Origin: Shewanella salipaludis
GTDB taxonomy: Bacteria; Pseudomonadota; Gammaproteobacteria; Enterobacterales; Shewanellaceae
Length of the DNA: 64,000 nucleotides
Direction: 5' to 3'
Assembly (NCBI RefSeq): GCF_012911865.1
Contig: NZ_JAAXYH010000014.1
Location: forward strand, 37,597 to 101,596
Below, piece by piece: positions 63,876 through 64,000 of this stretch (its first letter is position 1; the number at the start of each line of letters is the position of its first letter). The position numbers were made by a program, and so were the translations under genes. The notes beneath the pieces were generated by a model. That model was not told the DNA's origin, ran no database searches, and saw only the letters and a program-made list of their open reading frames with translations.

Positions 63876-64000
<125 letters not shown>

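Overview
The window looks like the chromosome of a Shewanella-type marine gammaproteobacterium. The support is a complete decaheme extracellular-electron-transfer operon (OmcA/MtrC-type, MtrA/DmsE-type, MtrB-type and NapC/CymA-type proteins), a CCGSCS-like small protein, a POT peptide transporter, and FNR-like sites. This is inferred from protein families; no database search was possible. No tRNA or rRNA gene was seen.

Layout. 1-4.6 kb: an unusual membrane-spanning winged-helix/receiver regulator, uvrD and ubiA. 4.6-12.7 kb: a more AT-rich, patchy stretch with an IS407-group insertion that splits a small zinc-ribbon gene, a LysR/azoreductase pair, a TonB-dependent receptor, and a 114-bp broken copy of the LysR gene. 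12.7-29 kb: mostly housekeeping and accessory metabolism (VOC protein, nitronate monooxygenase-like enzyme, LysM/GH18-like protein, MocR-GNAT-PaiB group, MazG-like NTPase, CadC/TPR regulator beside a POT transporter, Aer-like chemoreceptor, cytochrome b561, membrane LuxR-type regulator, SirB2, M13 peptidase). 29-37 kb: small hypothetical proteins, a GAF-PAS-PAS-GGDEF-EAL protein and a secreted repeat protein.

37-43 kb is a copper respiration block: a 32-residue Cys/Gly-rich protein behind an FNR-type promoter, a TonB copper receptor (NosA/OprC type), then an operon for a NirK/AniA-like nitrite reductase, a diheme and a monoheme cytochrome c, and a two-domain (type C) multicopper oxidase. 46-53 kb is a five-gene operon that could carry electrons from quinol to the cell surface without borrowed parts: tetraheme NapC, diheme c, MtrB barrel, periplasmic decaheme and surface decaheme lipoprotein.

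The most unusual region is 54.9-63.9 kb. It holds four paralogous ~70-residue peptides (three near-identical copies in 243-bp tandem repeats), two divergent paralogous ~425-residue helical proteins, a CPBP-like membrane protein, a LuxI-type AHL synthase, a RibD-like protein lacking its zinc cysteines, a LuxR-type receptor and an ABC ATPase. Three 20-bp lux-box-like palindromes with almost the same half-sites (A[A/C]CTG-N10-CAG[T/G]T) lie in the two divergent promoter regions. The partner gene after the ABC ATPase is cut after four codons by a second, unrelated IS3-family element that runs off the window. I propose this is a quorum-sensing-controlled peptide (possibly RiPP-like) system. The chemistry is unknown.
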